Shown here in pieces: positions 22,185-33,231 of a stretch of DNA of 64,000 nt. The notes under the pieces are model-generated. The model was not told the origin of the DNA. It saw only the letters and a list, made by a program, of their open reading frames with translations, and did not search any database. Every line of letters begins with the position of its first letter. Positions within the stretch are counted from its first letter, which is position 1. The DNA is taken from positions 26,729,501-26,793,500 of the forward strand of contig CM072335.1 of assembly GCA_036874045.1 (NCBI GenBank), given 5' to 3'. The translations under genes and the position numbers were made by a program. Origin of the DNA: Cymodocea nodosa. Taxonomy: Eukaryota; Streptophyta; Magnoliopsida; Alismatales; Cymodoceaceae.

Positions 22185-24066
22185 ATGCCCGATTTCGAAA
22201 CCAGACGTCGAGAATTCCTGGCGGTGGACGACGTCGTCTCCAACGATGAGGTTGATTTTGAAACCATACGTCGAGAGTTCCTTGCGATGAACGACGTCGT
22301 CTGCAACGATGACGACGACAACAGAATGAAGGAAGCAAGCATCTTTTTATAACTCATATTTTATCACCCTTTAATCGAACGTCTTGTTTTTGCTAGGTCG
22401 ATGACGATTCCACCAGCAGCTGGCTCACCAAAGGACCGATGCAACTGGTCTTAGCATTGTGCGGCATGTCTACGGCGTATCTGATGACACCTATCGGAAA
22501 CGACGCCTTCCAACACCATGATCTTCACATCAAGCTTCAGCTCGTGTTCAACTGTGTGGTCGTCTCCATTTCTGTTGGCCTCATCTTCCATTCAAAGTAT
22601 ACGAAGGACAACCCAGGGTGTGATCACCACGGCTACCGGATGTCGGCCTTGAGCTTAGACGTCCTATTTTTCTTCCTGTCCGTGCTCATCGGCACCATCG
22701 TCAATCTTTCGCCGGCGTCGTCCTTCCCGGCAAAGCCATGGCTCACCCTTCTGATTGTCGTTCCAATTGTGGCGGTGTTATCGCCTCTTATGATCATTGC
22801 GGCAAAGAAGAGACGACAGTCGACGGTCAAGGAAGTGAACAAGCATGTGCACAGAGAGATCAGCGAAGACAATCAAAGTAACGCTCCCAAGATACAGTCC
22901 TACCACGATGCAGTGGAAAACTTCTTCTCTCCCCAGTTCCAGAAAGTATGTACGTAATAATACATTTCTATCCGATTCAGAATTTTCATATATATGATTC
23001 CACATATGCAATTACAAGCCTCTAATTTTTTTTTTTGGGTGTGTGTGTACGCATATATATATACATATACATAAAGGTATGGAAACTTGAGATACCACAG
23101 CCCAGTCACAACAGCTTTCGGCTCACCACCGCCCATCGTGACGATTCCAGCTTCAGTTGGCTCGACACAGGACCAACGCAACTGGTCTTAGCGTTGGGCG
23201 GGACATCTGCAACTTTTCTGAATAACATCATCGGAAAAGACGCCTTCGACCACCATGATGTTCTCGTCAAGTCTCAGGTTGTGTTGAACTACGTGGTCGT
23301 CTCCATTTCGGTTGGCCTCGTCATCCATTCGAAGCTTATCAAAGACAATCCTAGTTGTGATTGCTACGCCTACCGGATGTTGGCGTTGAGCCTAGACGTT
23401 CTATTTTTCTTCATATCCATGTTCGTCGGCACAGTCGTCAATCTTTCGCTGGAGTCGTCCTTCCCGGCAAAGCCATGGCTTACCCTCCTGATTGTCTTTC
23501 CAATTGTGGTGTTGTTGTTGTTGCCTCTTATGATCGCTGCGGCGAAGAACAGACGACAGCCGACAACCAAGGAAGCCACCAATATGGGCCTATACAGATG
23601 TGCAGCTGTCACGCCCCGAATATTAGATCTGAAGGGAGGACAGCCGGCAACCAAGGAGGCCATCGCCACCAAATTGAAGTGTTTGACGCATTTGAAATTT
23701 GTAGATTATCAGCTCCTCGTCCTCAGTTTCTTATTCATGACTTACAACGCCTTGGAGGGGTTGCTGAGGGCCGACAACTATGGGTCCGTCGTCTTCGTCC
23801 TGACCGCCTACACCAGTCTCCTCCTCCTCTTCTGGTGCCTCCAGGAGTTCGACAAGACGCCCGAACAAGCGACTAAGAAGAAGGAACGTCTGAGAGTGGC
23901 CATCGGGGCCCTAGCAATGATCCTCAACTTGTCCTTCACCCATAGAGTCGCCACCATCTTGGATTCCACGGTCATGCCGGTGGTCGTGTGGACGACGGCC
24001 ACCGTCATGACTGTAGGTGGCTTCTACAGTCTCTTCTTCGTGCCTGAAGTCACCGAACGACAGTAG
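22185..24066 (+). CDS. Multi-pass membrane protein with A-A-B module layout, function unknown
   Basis: I cannot name this gene. Proposed exons are 22185 to 22250 or 22331, then 22397-22945, then 23077-24066. The last junction is GT-AG and phase 0, and it joins what look like two genes into one product of about 534-561 residues. Module A (four hydrophobic helices) occurs twice: QLVLALCGMSTAYL ... FPAKPWLTLLIV in exon 2, and QLVLALGGTSATFL ... FPAKPWLTLLIV at the start of exon 3. Module B (LLVLSFLFMTYNALEGLL, LLLLFWCLQEFDKTPEQ, VGGFYSLFF; again about four helices) follows once. Module B resembles uncharacterised monocot membrane proteins with an FWCLRxFE motif, from memory. The first exon holds a 60-bp internal duplication (FETRRREFLA / FETIRREFLA). 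Its 3' end is uncertain: AAG|GAAGCAAG looks like a donor lacking its T, while GAG|GTTGAT at 22250 is an alternative in the same phase. Confidence 0.65.
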
Positions 24067-25974
24067 CCTCCGGCATGCCAATATTGGTACCAAAATAAAT
24101 GGTCCCTAACGAGGCACGTCCGCCTATAGCATTTTGACTGGAGTCAACATCATCGACAGTTTTTCTGTAACAGAATTATTTTTATATGTATTGATTCATC
24201 AATAAGAAAGTTACCTTCTCCACATCTCCTTCAGCTTGACACCAATAAGAAAGATTCGTTGCTGGTTAACAAATGAATTTTATCAATAATATATCGAAAG
24301 ATGTTGCTCGTGTTATGTAGCTAGTAAGACAGTGCAGGATATGTATTTATATATATAAGAATCAAATGAAGTTGAGATAATACTTAATTACCAATCTTTG
24401 GATGGGTAGGAGGAGACGGAATCTCAATTAATCAACTAAGAAATTAATTAAGCAAATTAAGGGCGGGCACGCACATGCACATGGGCACGCATAAATGACA
24501 ATTTGGAAACAAACTTACGGGGAAGATGGATGTATTAAATTAACTTATATACGATGGGCGCGGCGGACGGAGGAGTTAGCCATGGCATCGCTTTCCTTTT
24601 CTGCTTTGGCAGAAGTTGGGGATCATCGTCATTGTGAAAGCCCAATTAAGCGCTGGCACGCGTAATTCGATCGAAGGATAAGCAGCACATTATGCTTCGT
24701 CGGCCCCGCAGCTGCCTTCAGGCATCGTACCCGTGTGGACGGCAGCATTCGGCTTTTCCGTACACCATCGCCAGCTTAATTAATTAGTCTTTGGGTCGAC
24801 CTTGTCCACATTTTTATATATTGTATATCATTTTGATTTCTCATAATTTATTTAATAATTAATCAATCACTAGCCTCGTCTTTTCTCCCTTATTATTTGT
24901 TGGAAGGCCGGATTTAGCCTTTTTTCCGTGGAAAAGAGTTAACTACATGGATTATATTCAGGATTTTTTATATATATAGCATGTCATCAACCCATCAGGA
25001 CTTACAAATTTGTGTTTTAATTTTTATATGAGCAATGAAGATCATATAGAGAGGTGAAAATAAAATCTTAATTTAGAGAATGGCAGGTCTTACTTGATTT
25101 AGTAGTTAATTAAAGACTAAAAACTAACATTTCATTATAATTTATCTCACATACTATGAAGTTTCAATAGATACAAAAATAAAAAGGAATCATGATGTAA
25201 AAACAAATCTCTCACCCAAAATGGAGAAATATACAGATCAGCATTAAACACTGAAATGCACTTTTAAGGATGTGATTATAAACCAGAAATCAAATGCATA
25301 GAAAGTCATTCGTACTATTGTAGTATAGGTATAACTAATCAATTTTAATAGAAAACAACAAAATCTTAAAGGCACAATCGTGATATAGGTTTCCTAACCA
25401 ACCTGATTTGATAAACATACCGGTAGAAATATTTCCACCCTAACCCATTTATTTGCAGGCTAAAATGTCAGTCAATCTACTAACCTATGGGTATTACTCA
25501 TTTATTTCCCCACAGGTTTAGTGTACGTTTTAAGGATACAGATAAACCTATAACAATGTACCTGGCCCCGTTTACACCCATAATTGTAGCCAATATCTTA
25601 TTATTTGAAAAATGAATCTTATTTTATCACAAATTGTAGACAAAGAAATACCAAACACCATAAAGTATTCAGCTATGCACATATTGACTGCACTTTTCTA
25701 TCGTAAATCTCTTATTGTATGTACAAGTAAAAGCCTTATCGAAGTAAAAACTGCTTATAATGTATGTATCGAAGTAACGATACTCGTGAATCCCAACATA
25801 ATTCAAATTCGAATCTTGAAAAACAGAAAAAATTATTACCATTATAGAAAAACTGCTTATCCATGCAGGAAGCTAGAGGAATCTATCTAGCAACATGAGC
25901 ATTCAATTCATTTTTTATAACACTAGTAAACAATATGTACTGACATGTACTTAAGCTAGAACAACCTGAAGACT
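24067..25974. other. Spacer
   Basis: 24067-24250 is probable 3' UTR with an AATAAG run. 24690-24840 resembles 20640-20800 (GTCGACCTTGTCCACATTTTTATATATTGTA). 24900-25900 is AT-rich; its largest open frame, 25612-25890, has no recognisable similarity and biased AT-rich codons, so it is not called. Confidence 0.4.
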
Positions 25975-28900
25975 TTAGTGTACCCTTGTAGTCTCATTAG
26001 GAATGATAACATCGGGATTGCGAATGTGAGGATTCAATGCAGAGAATTCTCTCCAATTTCCTCCTGCTTCATGAATATGTGAGGAAATGCTCCAAAGTGT
26101 GTCACCTGGCAGCACCTTTGTGCTAGATTGGGAAGGCTTGTTGACAGGTCTTGATTTCAAAAATGGATGCTTGTTGCTTTTTCCCATTCCATTAGCGAGC
26201 AACCATCGAGAACCAGACTGCTGCTGTTTTTTATCACCCCAGGGTTTCTTCTTACCAGGTTCAGTCTTAAGACCAGCAATATGCACTTCAGTTACCTTAA
26301 ATTGAGGTTGAGGTATGAATTCCTCTTCCTCTTTTGTCTCCTCTTTCACTTTTGGATTGGATTTGTTCTCGGTATCTTCATAATATTGTTCACTGTTTCC
26401 CTCGTTAGAAACTGTGCTGTATATCTTAGGCTTTGAAGGGATGAATACTCGCTCCACCTGAATCAAAGAAAGCATTGGTGTTCCAACAGGTTCATAGTTT
26501 CGCATTGGATCTCTAAGTTGTACCATCAATGCTACGGTGAAGTTATTCCCCAATAAGCCGCACCTTCTACCAGAGCTCTTGCCCCCTCTTTTACCACCTT
26601 TCCAGCCACCACTAATCAAGTCAGCAGAATTAACATGATGTGCAGCAAGAATTTTGGATGTTCGCTCACTATTTAGATCATCCTCATCAACAATCCCTGA
26701 ATCTAGCCACATCCATTCATCTAAGGTCAAGGATAAACTCATCAAACCATCAACATCATCAGCAATGTCCTTTACATCCAATAGCTGCAACCCGGCAACA
26801 CCCTCTAATCCGCAGGTATTGCTATTCATAGCCATCCTACCTTCAAAGGCTGAAACATCACCAACTGCTTGTGGATAAATATTTGATGGTGCATCATCCT
26901 CTGACATCCCAGATTGTATTCTCAGACCCTCAATTGAGAGGGCCTCAATCTTGTCCATAGCCAATGGAGCAAGATCCTCTAAAGAAACATATTCCGAGTT
27001 AGCCTCCCTAGATCTTGACGAACTTGATTTCATGCTCTTTCTCTTCTTTCTCCCACCAAAAGAAATACCATCGTGTCCATATTCCATTTGTGTATTCAAA
27101 TTGTTCATGGAATCGTGGCTGCAAAAATCAAAAGGATTATAGTTTCAAAAAATAAGTTACCTGTTTCAGTTAAAAATATTCTCAAAGGGAAATCTAGTAA
27201 GGAGAAGCCACAAACCTTTCATTTGCCTCAAGAACAGGAATAGCTTCCCATGCTACCTGCTGCATGGTTTTCCCAGTAATATCTTCCAAAGGCATGATCT
27301 TTCTTGCCTGCATAGAGAGTTTTTCAATTCCTATAGAAGCCAACTGCTGCAATATGTCCATGACACCTGAACCCATCTCTGCTGGCATAACAACAGGACT
27401 AGAAACTTGCATTACCAAACTTCCACTGCTCTTGGCCTTTTTAAATAACAAGGGGTTCATTGACCTCACGAATCCTCCATCCCTTGTTTGAAGAAATGGA
27501 CCCAAACCATGACCAAGAGCAGGCAAGTCAAGTGGATCCTCGGGGGGAAGATGGATAGGACTGCCAAAACCAGACCTGCTTCCTGGTGGTGATGTATGAA
27601 ATGCCTTCTCATTCAGACCCCACTCACGCATCAAAGTTTCTGCCTCCGCATCTTCCAGTAATTTTGCCTTAGTCTTACTTTTTATGGCCTGAGTTGCTTT
27701 CTGATGCTCAATTTCAGCGGCATGAACAATTTCATTGAGATCTATATCATCACCCCAATCCAATTCATCTACGCTAGAAAGGTAGGATTCCAATTCTTTA
27801 CATGTATCACCATTCAAGTCATTTTCAATCTGTCTCCAGATGCACTGACTTGGTGAATCGGTAACCTCATCAGGTAAAGAGTCCATTTCAAATTCTTTCA
27901 GGAGACGTTCTCTTGGTGACTCTGGCTCACTTTCAGAAGCCAACCCAAATGGGCTATGCTCTATCCCCACTGTGTTCAGGAACTCACTAGCGACAGATTC
28001 CATGAGTTCATCTAAATCAAGGGACTTGCTCATTCTTCCCATCTTATGATGTGATTTAACTTGAGAATGTCCCAATGGTTCAGAAGTCTTCTCTTCAAAA
28101 GCAGGAAAGTCTGAATCCACTGAATCAACCAATGAAGGGTTCTGCAAAGCAGAGTTCAATTCATCAGCTGATGGATCAGTAGCCAACATTTCTTTCTTGG
28201 GAGGTATGCCATCAGTAGTTCTCAGTTTCTTTTTTCCTGAAGGAATAATGTTGTCAACCACTACACTGGATTCCACCCTCTCCACCTTGCCAGCTTCATC
28301 AAGCTCCATATTTGCTGCTTCAGTGCCCATGTGTTTGTCCATATTCTGCATTTCCATCAACGTTTCAATGCCTTGTTCAATCACAGTGAAATCGGATTCA
28401 TCAGAATCCTCTTCATTTCGCCTCACAGGTACCTCTGTATCTTTAACTTCCTTCCCCTCTTTGGCCATCAGAGACTCCTGAACCACAGAACCCTTCGACT
28501 CAATCAAACTCTCCTGCAACACAGAACCCTTGTAAATCAAATCTTCCTTTTGCGTAACATCTTCAAAATCCAACTTCAAACAGTCTCCCAATGCAATATT
28601 CTTTGTGACCTCAAAGCTACGATCAACATCGGGCATCTTCTCTGCAGGCATATTGGGCATGACCTCGTGAAGAACCTTATCCTCCACCGAGCGACGTCCC
28701 CTAGACTCCGACAGACCAGAATTTCGATCCAGACGGCTCCCCACCCTTCTCAATTCTCCCTTCCTATCCTCTTCTTCCTTCCCCTTCCCCAAGATCTTCT
28801 CCCTCACTACAGAGTACCTGAAACTCACATTCAGCACTCCACCCTTCCCCTTTCCTACTAACCGAAACGTCGTGCTCCACTCCCCACCCCCATCCTCCTC

Positions 28901-29566
28901 ATCCAGCTCCTCCAGGTTGAGAGGCAACAACCTTGTCAAATCAATCCTGTGCTTCCCAAGATCCAACTCCGGGGCGCCGATAACCGATACCCAAATGATG
29001 AACTGCCTCGACTCGTACTTCGCCAAGTTGTTCTGCCGGCTTCCGTAAACGGAGCAACGGTGAGACAACACCTCTTCGAACTCCGCCACTCCTTGACAAA
29101 CCCTCGCCGCCCTCGTTCTCCCCCCATCACCACGCCCGCCGCCGCCACCGCCGCCACCCCCGATCCTCTTCCAATGCACGAGAACGCAGGAGTCGTTGAA
29201 GGAGGGAGGGAGGTTCTCGATGGAGTGAACGTGAAGTGTGAACCGGCAGTCGAATCTCCTGTGGCGGATGTGCGAGAGGGACTTGAGCGCCTTCCAGCTG
29301 AAGATCGAGGAGGAAGTGGATGTGGAGGTGGATTTCTTCGGTTTCTGTTGCGGAGGTTGCTTGCCGGCGGAAAGGGAGCGGGGACGCGTAGTGGGCGGAG
29401 GTAGGAGGGATTTGGGGGTTGTCGTCGTCTTGGATTTGATAGAGAGAGCTTTGCTTATTGCTTCTAGGTCTTGAAGGAGGCGGGTGGCGGTTCCGCTTCC
29501 GGCTCTGGTGGAGTTATCCAGCGCCGTCGACGGAGTTGGGAGTTTCCCCCGATCCGATCTCCGCAT
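25975..29566 (-). CDS. PLASTID MOVEMENT IMPAIRED 1-RELATED (NT-C2) protein
   Basis: Two exons on the minus strand, 29566-27216 and 27118-25975, join GAAAG|gtttgt to gcag|CCACG in matching phase to give 1164 residues. Order: LLQDLEAISKAL helix (residues about 30-42), low-complexity linker, NT-C2 domain at about 95-260 (FDCRFTLHVHSIENLP, FIIWVSVIGAPELDLGKHRI, TTFRLVGKGKGGVLNVSF), long acidic middle, then the conserved block KSLDLDELMESVASEFLN. The C-terminal part ends in VTEVHIAGLKTEPGKK, GSRWLLANGMGK and a LysM-like tail (GDTLWSISSHIHEAG, ALNPHIRNPDVIIPNET). The family acts at the plasma membrane and cytosol in chloroplast and nuclear positioning through actin. The Gly run (IGGGGGGGGGRGDGG) inside the C2 domain is an expansion of GGC-type codons. 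Length is near that of monocot PMIR1 proteins and longer than Arabidopsis PMI1. Confidence 0.9.
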
Positions 29567-32500
29567 TGTCGCCGCAGTTGCTTCTTCTTCTTCTTTTCTT
29601 ATTTCTTCTGGATTTGGTGGTGGATTCCTTCCTACGTTTGGGATTTGTTCGAAGAGGTTTTGAACACTTGACCGGTGGATTCCTTCCTTCGCTTTGATGT
29701 ACTTCTATTTTTCGATTGTGGCGGAGTTTTAAAGATGCGTTTGGTACACGACTCCCGTGTGTGTGAGGGAAAAAAAATCTTACTTTCGAATTAAAATGAA
29801 AACATTTTAATTGTACTTTAAATAAATTTTTAGAATTATTTTTTTGGAAAATATCATTATCAAATAAGTATTTTTTTTGAAGTAAAATATAATTATATAA
29901 ATAATTAATCAATAATTTAAAATTTTACTTAATCAAAGTCAAAAAAAAAATCAGTACCTTTAAATAAAGAATTAATGTTTATTTAATTTAAATAAAAAAT
30001 TTACCTCCCATTTTTCATAGTCATTTAATGTTAAAATCTTCCTACCTACCATATTTATTTACGAGAGAGATATGAGAGCATTTCTTCGAATATTTCCCAG
30101 AAACACTTCTAGAAAATGCTTCCGATCGGCTGATGACGTTTTCTTCTTTTTTTTCTTTTTTTTTGCTCGAAAAATAGATGAGATGGGAAGAATATTATTT
30201 AGGCATGTGAGGGTAGACTTTTCGTCGTCGTTGCACCGAATACAAAATTAAAAATCGATTTTTTTCAAAAACTGCCTTTATGATGCCATTTTGCCGGAAA
30301 CGTAGAAGCGTCATTTGGACATCAGATTTTTATTTATAAGAAATTATTTGAGTTTAAATTTAAGTAAAAACATTGCCGATATTAAAAAAAAAAAAAAAGA
30401 ATCAGATGGCCAAGCTCAGGTTTTAATTTTTTTTGGTGGAAATAATATTTTGTTCGGACATTAATTAATGAAACGTGCAAATTATACTTGCCCCTTTCTT
30501 TCTTTTTCTGTCCTCTTTCATGTGTGGTAGGCCACTTTGAGGCCCGCGGCCGAAGGAAATAAAATTATCTTTACTTATGCGTTAATTAAGAATAAGTAAA
30601 CTAACGGAGTAACAGGTAAACACACAAGTTAGTAGCTAAACACGTAAAAATTTATATCCTTAAATGAAGGGTTGAAAAAAAAATTAAGTTCTCGTAGAAA
30701 GATTTTTTTTAGCGTGTGAAGTGAAGACTGAAGACCGAAGAGCATCCTCTTAGCTTTCTATTTCTTTCATTTTTCCCGTGGATATATGCTTTTGCGCTTT
30801 CGGGAAAGTTTGTGGTGTGGTTTTTGAATTTCAAAAAGTTGTGGGACCTACAACGACAGTGCGAAAAAGAAACTAACACTTACTGCATTGTCGACACCTC
30901 CTGGTCCACTTATCCTTTTTCTCCGGGCCTGTTTGTTTTTAAATTTGTCATTTATTAATTTTGTTGTGTCAGTTGTTGGTCTATTAATCTGATAATATCG
31001 GCCATCCGTAACAGAATGGATGAGTTGTCGTGGAGTGAATTTTTTTTGTCAAATTTTCTTGGATAAAATTACTTAAATGGCATTTACAATAATACAGATA
31101 ACGAACGCGTCGTAAATTCTAAAAGTTTATGTACTTCAATAAAAATATTCACCGTTGTATTATCTTACTAATCAGATGGGCATTGTGAATGTTTTTTGAT
31201 GAAAGGGGCAGATCAATTATATATGCATGCTGAGACACTTCGGTAAGTGCTTGTCTTCTTTCTCAGAGGGAAATTATATCATTATTCAAACTAGATTATG
31301 AAACATACCATGGTAAGTACAGGTCTTCTTCTACTGTGAATGAAATAGGTGTCTGAACAATAGAAATCTGGTTTTACTCTTAATGTACGCTTTGTTAATT
31401 ATTTAATCCACTAGACTTAGGACCGACCACACCCAATAACTAATGTTAATATATAGCATCACTGTATCTGACATTAAGATTCAAGGCAATACGTAAGCTT
31501 AGTTTTAATGGGACACCTGTATTTTCTCCATGCTCATAATTTGTGTGCAGAGCATATATAGAATAAGATCGCACGATAACACCTATTCACGTTGCAGTTA
31601 AATTTAACCGATTTATCCAAATATTTCACAGGTCAAGATCACACAGTCAAATAAATTTCCATCGCAAAAAACAAAGAACGACACGCGCGTTTTGTTTATA
31701 TATATAGAAGACAAACGTGAAATGGTTTTCCGTCATCAATTAAGTTGACTCAGACAAGACAAGAAGACAAAAATGGCATTCATGATAAGATAACAGAGGA
31801 CAAAGAATTTATACCACTGTCCAGTTGGACTGCCTTTTCCTCCGCCAAATGCTTATGAAGGGGATTGAAATATTACTTACTTGCCAATACAATTGAAAAT
31901 GACCAATTGATCGTCAACAGCAGAGGAACCACCGACCAAATTCAACTGCATTTCCATTCCATTTTCTGCTGTTAACCGTGTGTGAATTCCCTACCCATAT
32001 GATCCATTTTCTGCGATCTCCACCACTCCAATTTAGCAATAAAATGACACAGGTCATGGTCAAATACAATATTGACCTTTATTTTTTCCTTTTTTGTGTT
32101 CTCGTTTTTATCCACGGACGGTGGTGATCCGAAGAGAACGAACATTAGGCCCAACCCAACCAATTTAGCCCATAAGAGAATTGAACCCGAGCAGAACGGA
32201 GCCCCTTGAGCCCTACGACTGAGAGCAGTCGCTTCATTCTTTGTCTTCAAATTTCCGGTGGTGCCTAGAGCGAATCATTCCGAAGGTACTTATTTCTTTT
32301 AAACTATTTTTATTTTCAAAATTAAAATACATGTATCTAATTATTTATTTTATATCATAATCTAATATACATTAAATTATATAAATTTTTCATTAATAAT
32401 AATTTCTATATAAATTAAGATTTATGTATTATAAAAAAAATCAGCTCTGCCATCGACCAATTGATTTTTTTGAAAGTTGCAACCATGCACTTTTACCGTG

Positions 32501-33231
32501 CTGATCGATGACTCTCGACGCCGGAGGCGCGTGCGGCGTGTGCATGTGGTCGGGGGAGGAGCCATCAGCACTCGTCCCGGAGAGAAAACGATCACCAAGC
32601 TGTGTATCTAGCGAGAGGTGGGGCTCGAATCAATGGTGGTGGTGAGCGGTGTCACAGGTGAGCTCGTGGGAGGAAGTAAGGGCTGGCGTCATCTGCTGCT
32701 ACCAGACAAACAACCACCGCCCATGGCGCCAAACCCTTGGACTCTCCTCTGCGACAGTTCCCCGGCTGCAAACACTTGATTCCGCTACGACAGCGCACGT
32801 GGGTAGAATGGAATACCCCTCGCGGAAAAGACTCCGCTATCAGCTTTAATTTGTTTGGAAGACGTTAGAAAAATAACACATGAAAAGAAAAAAATGGAAC
32901 TTCAATTGTTATCTGCTAATAGGAAGAAGGTCCAGAAACAAAAAATCTGCAACGCCTATGACCAAGATACATCTCCATCAACAGATTGCATACAAATAAT
33001 CATAACATTTTGCAACCTTCAAACGATTTTTCACAGAAACAACGCCACAAGAAAGAAAGAAAACTCGGACAACGATCAGGAAAAGTTTCGTGTGGGTTAC
33101 ATGGACTCGAAATCTGTTCTAACATGAAATCGATATTGGTTTCGTAAAGATTATTGATTGATCGATCATTGACATATTGTACACCGAACAAACCCACCGA
33201 GAAGAGAGAGGCATAGCTAAAAGTCGGAAGA
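29567..33231. other. Spacer between two minus-strand genes
   Basis: 29567-29700 is the likely 5' UTR of the PMI1-related gene (CTTCTT run). 29760-31900 is AT-rich with no supported frame. 31972-32250 has an open frame on the minus strand without recognisable domains. 32510-32850 is GC-richer with a short unconserved frame. 33000-33231 is likely 3' UTR of the next gene. Confidence 0.4.

Noticed and set aside
23361..23876. Overlapping plus-strand frame inside the membrane-protein exon
   Set aside because: It is out of frame with the conserved module repeats and has no hydrophobic pattern or similarity.
28331..29404. Plus-strand frames opposite the PMI1-related gene
   Set aside because: Antisense shadows; the minus-strand NT-C2 protein accounts for the region.
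31972..32250. Minus-strand 92-codon frame
   Set aside because: No domain, no splice context and no conservation cue.
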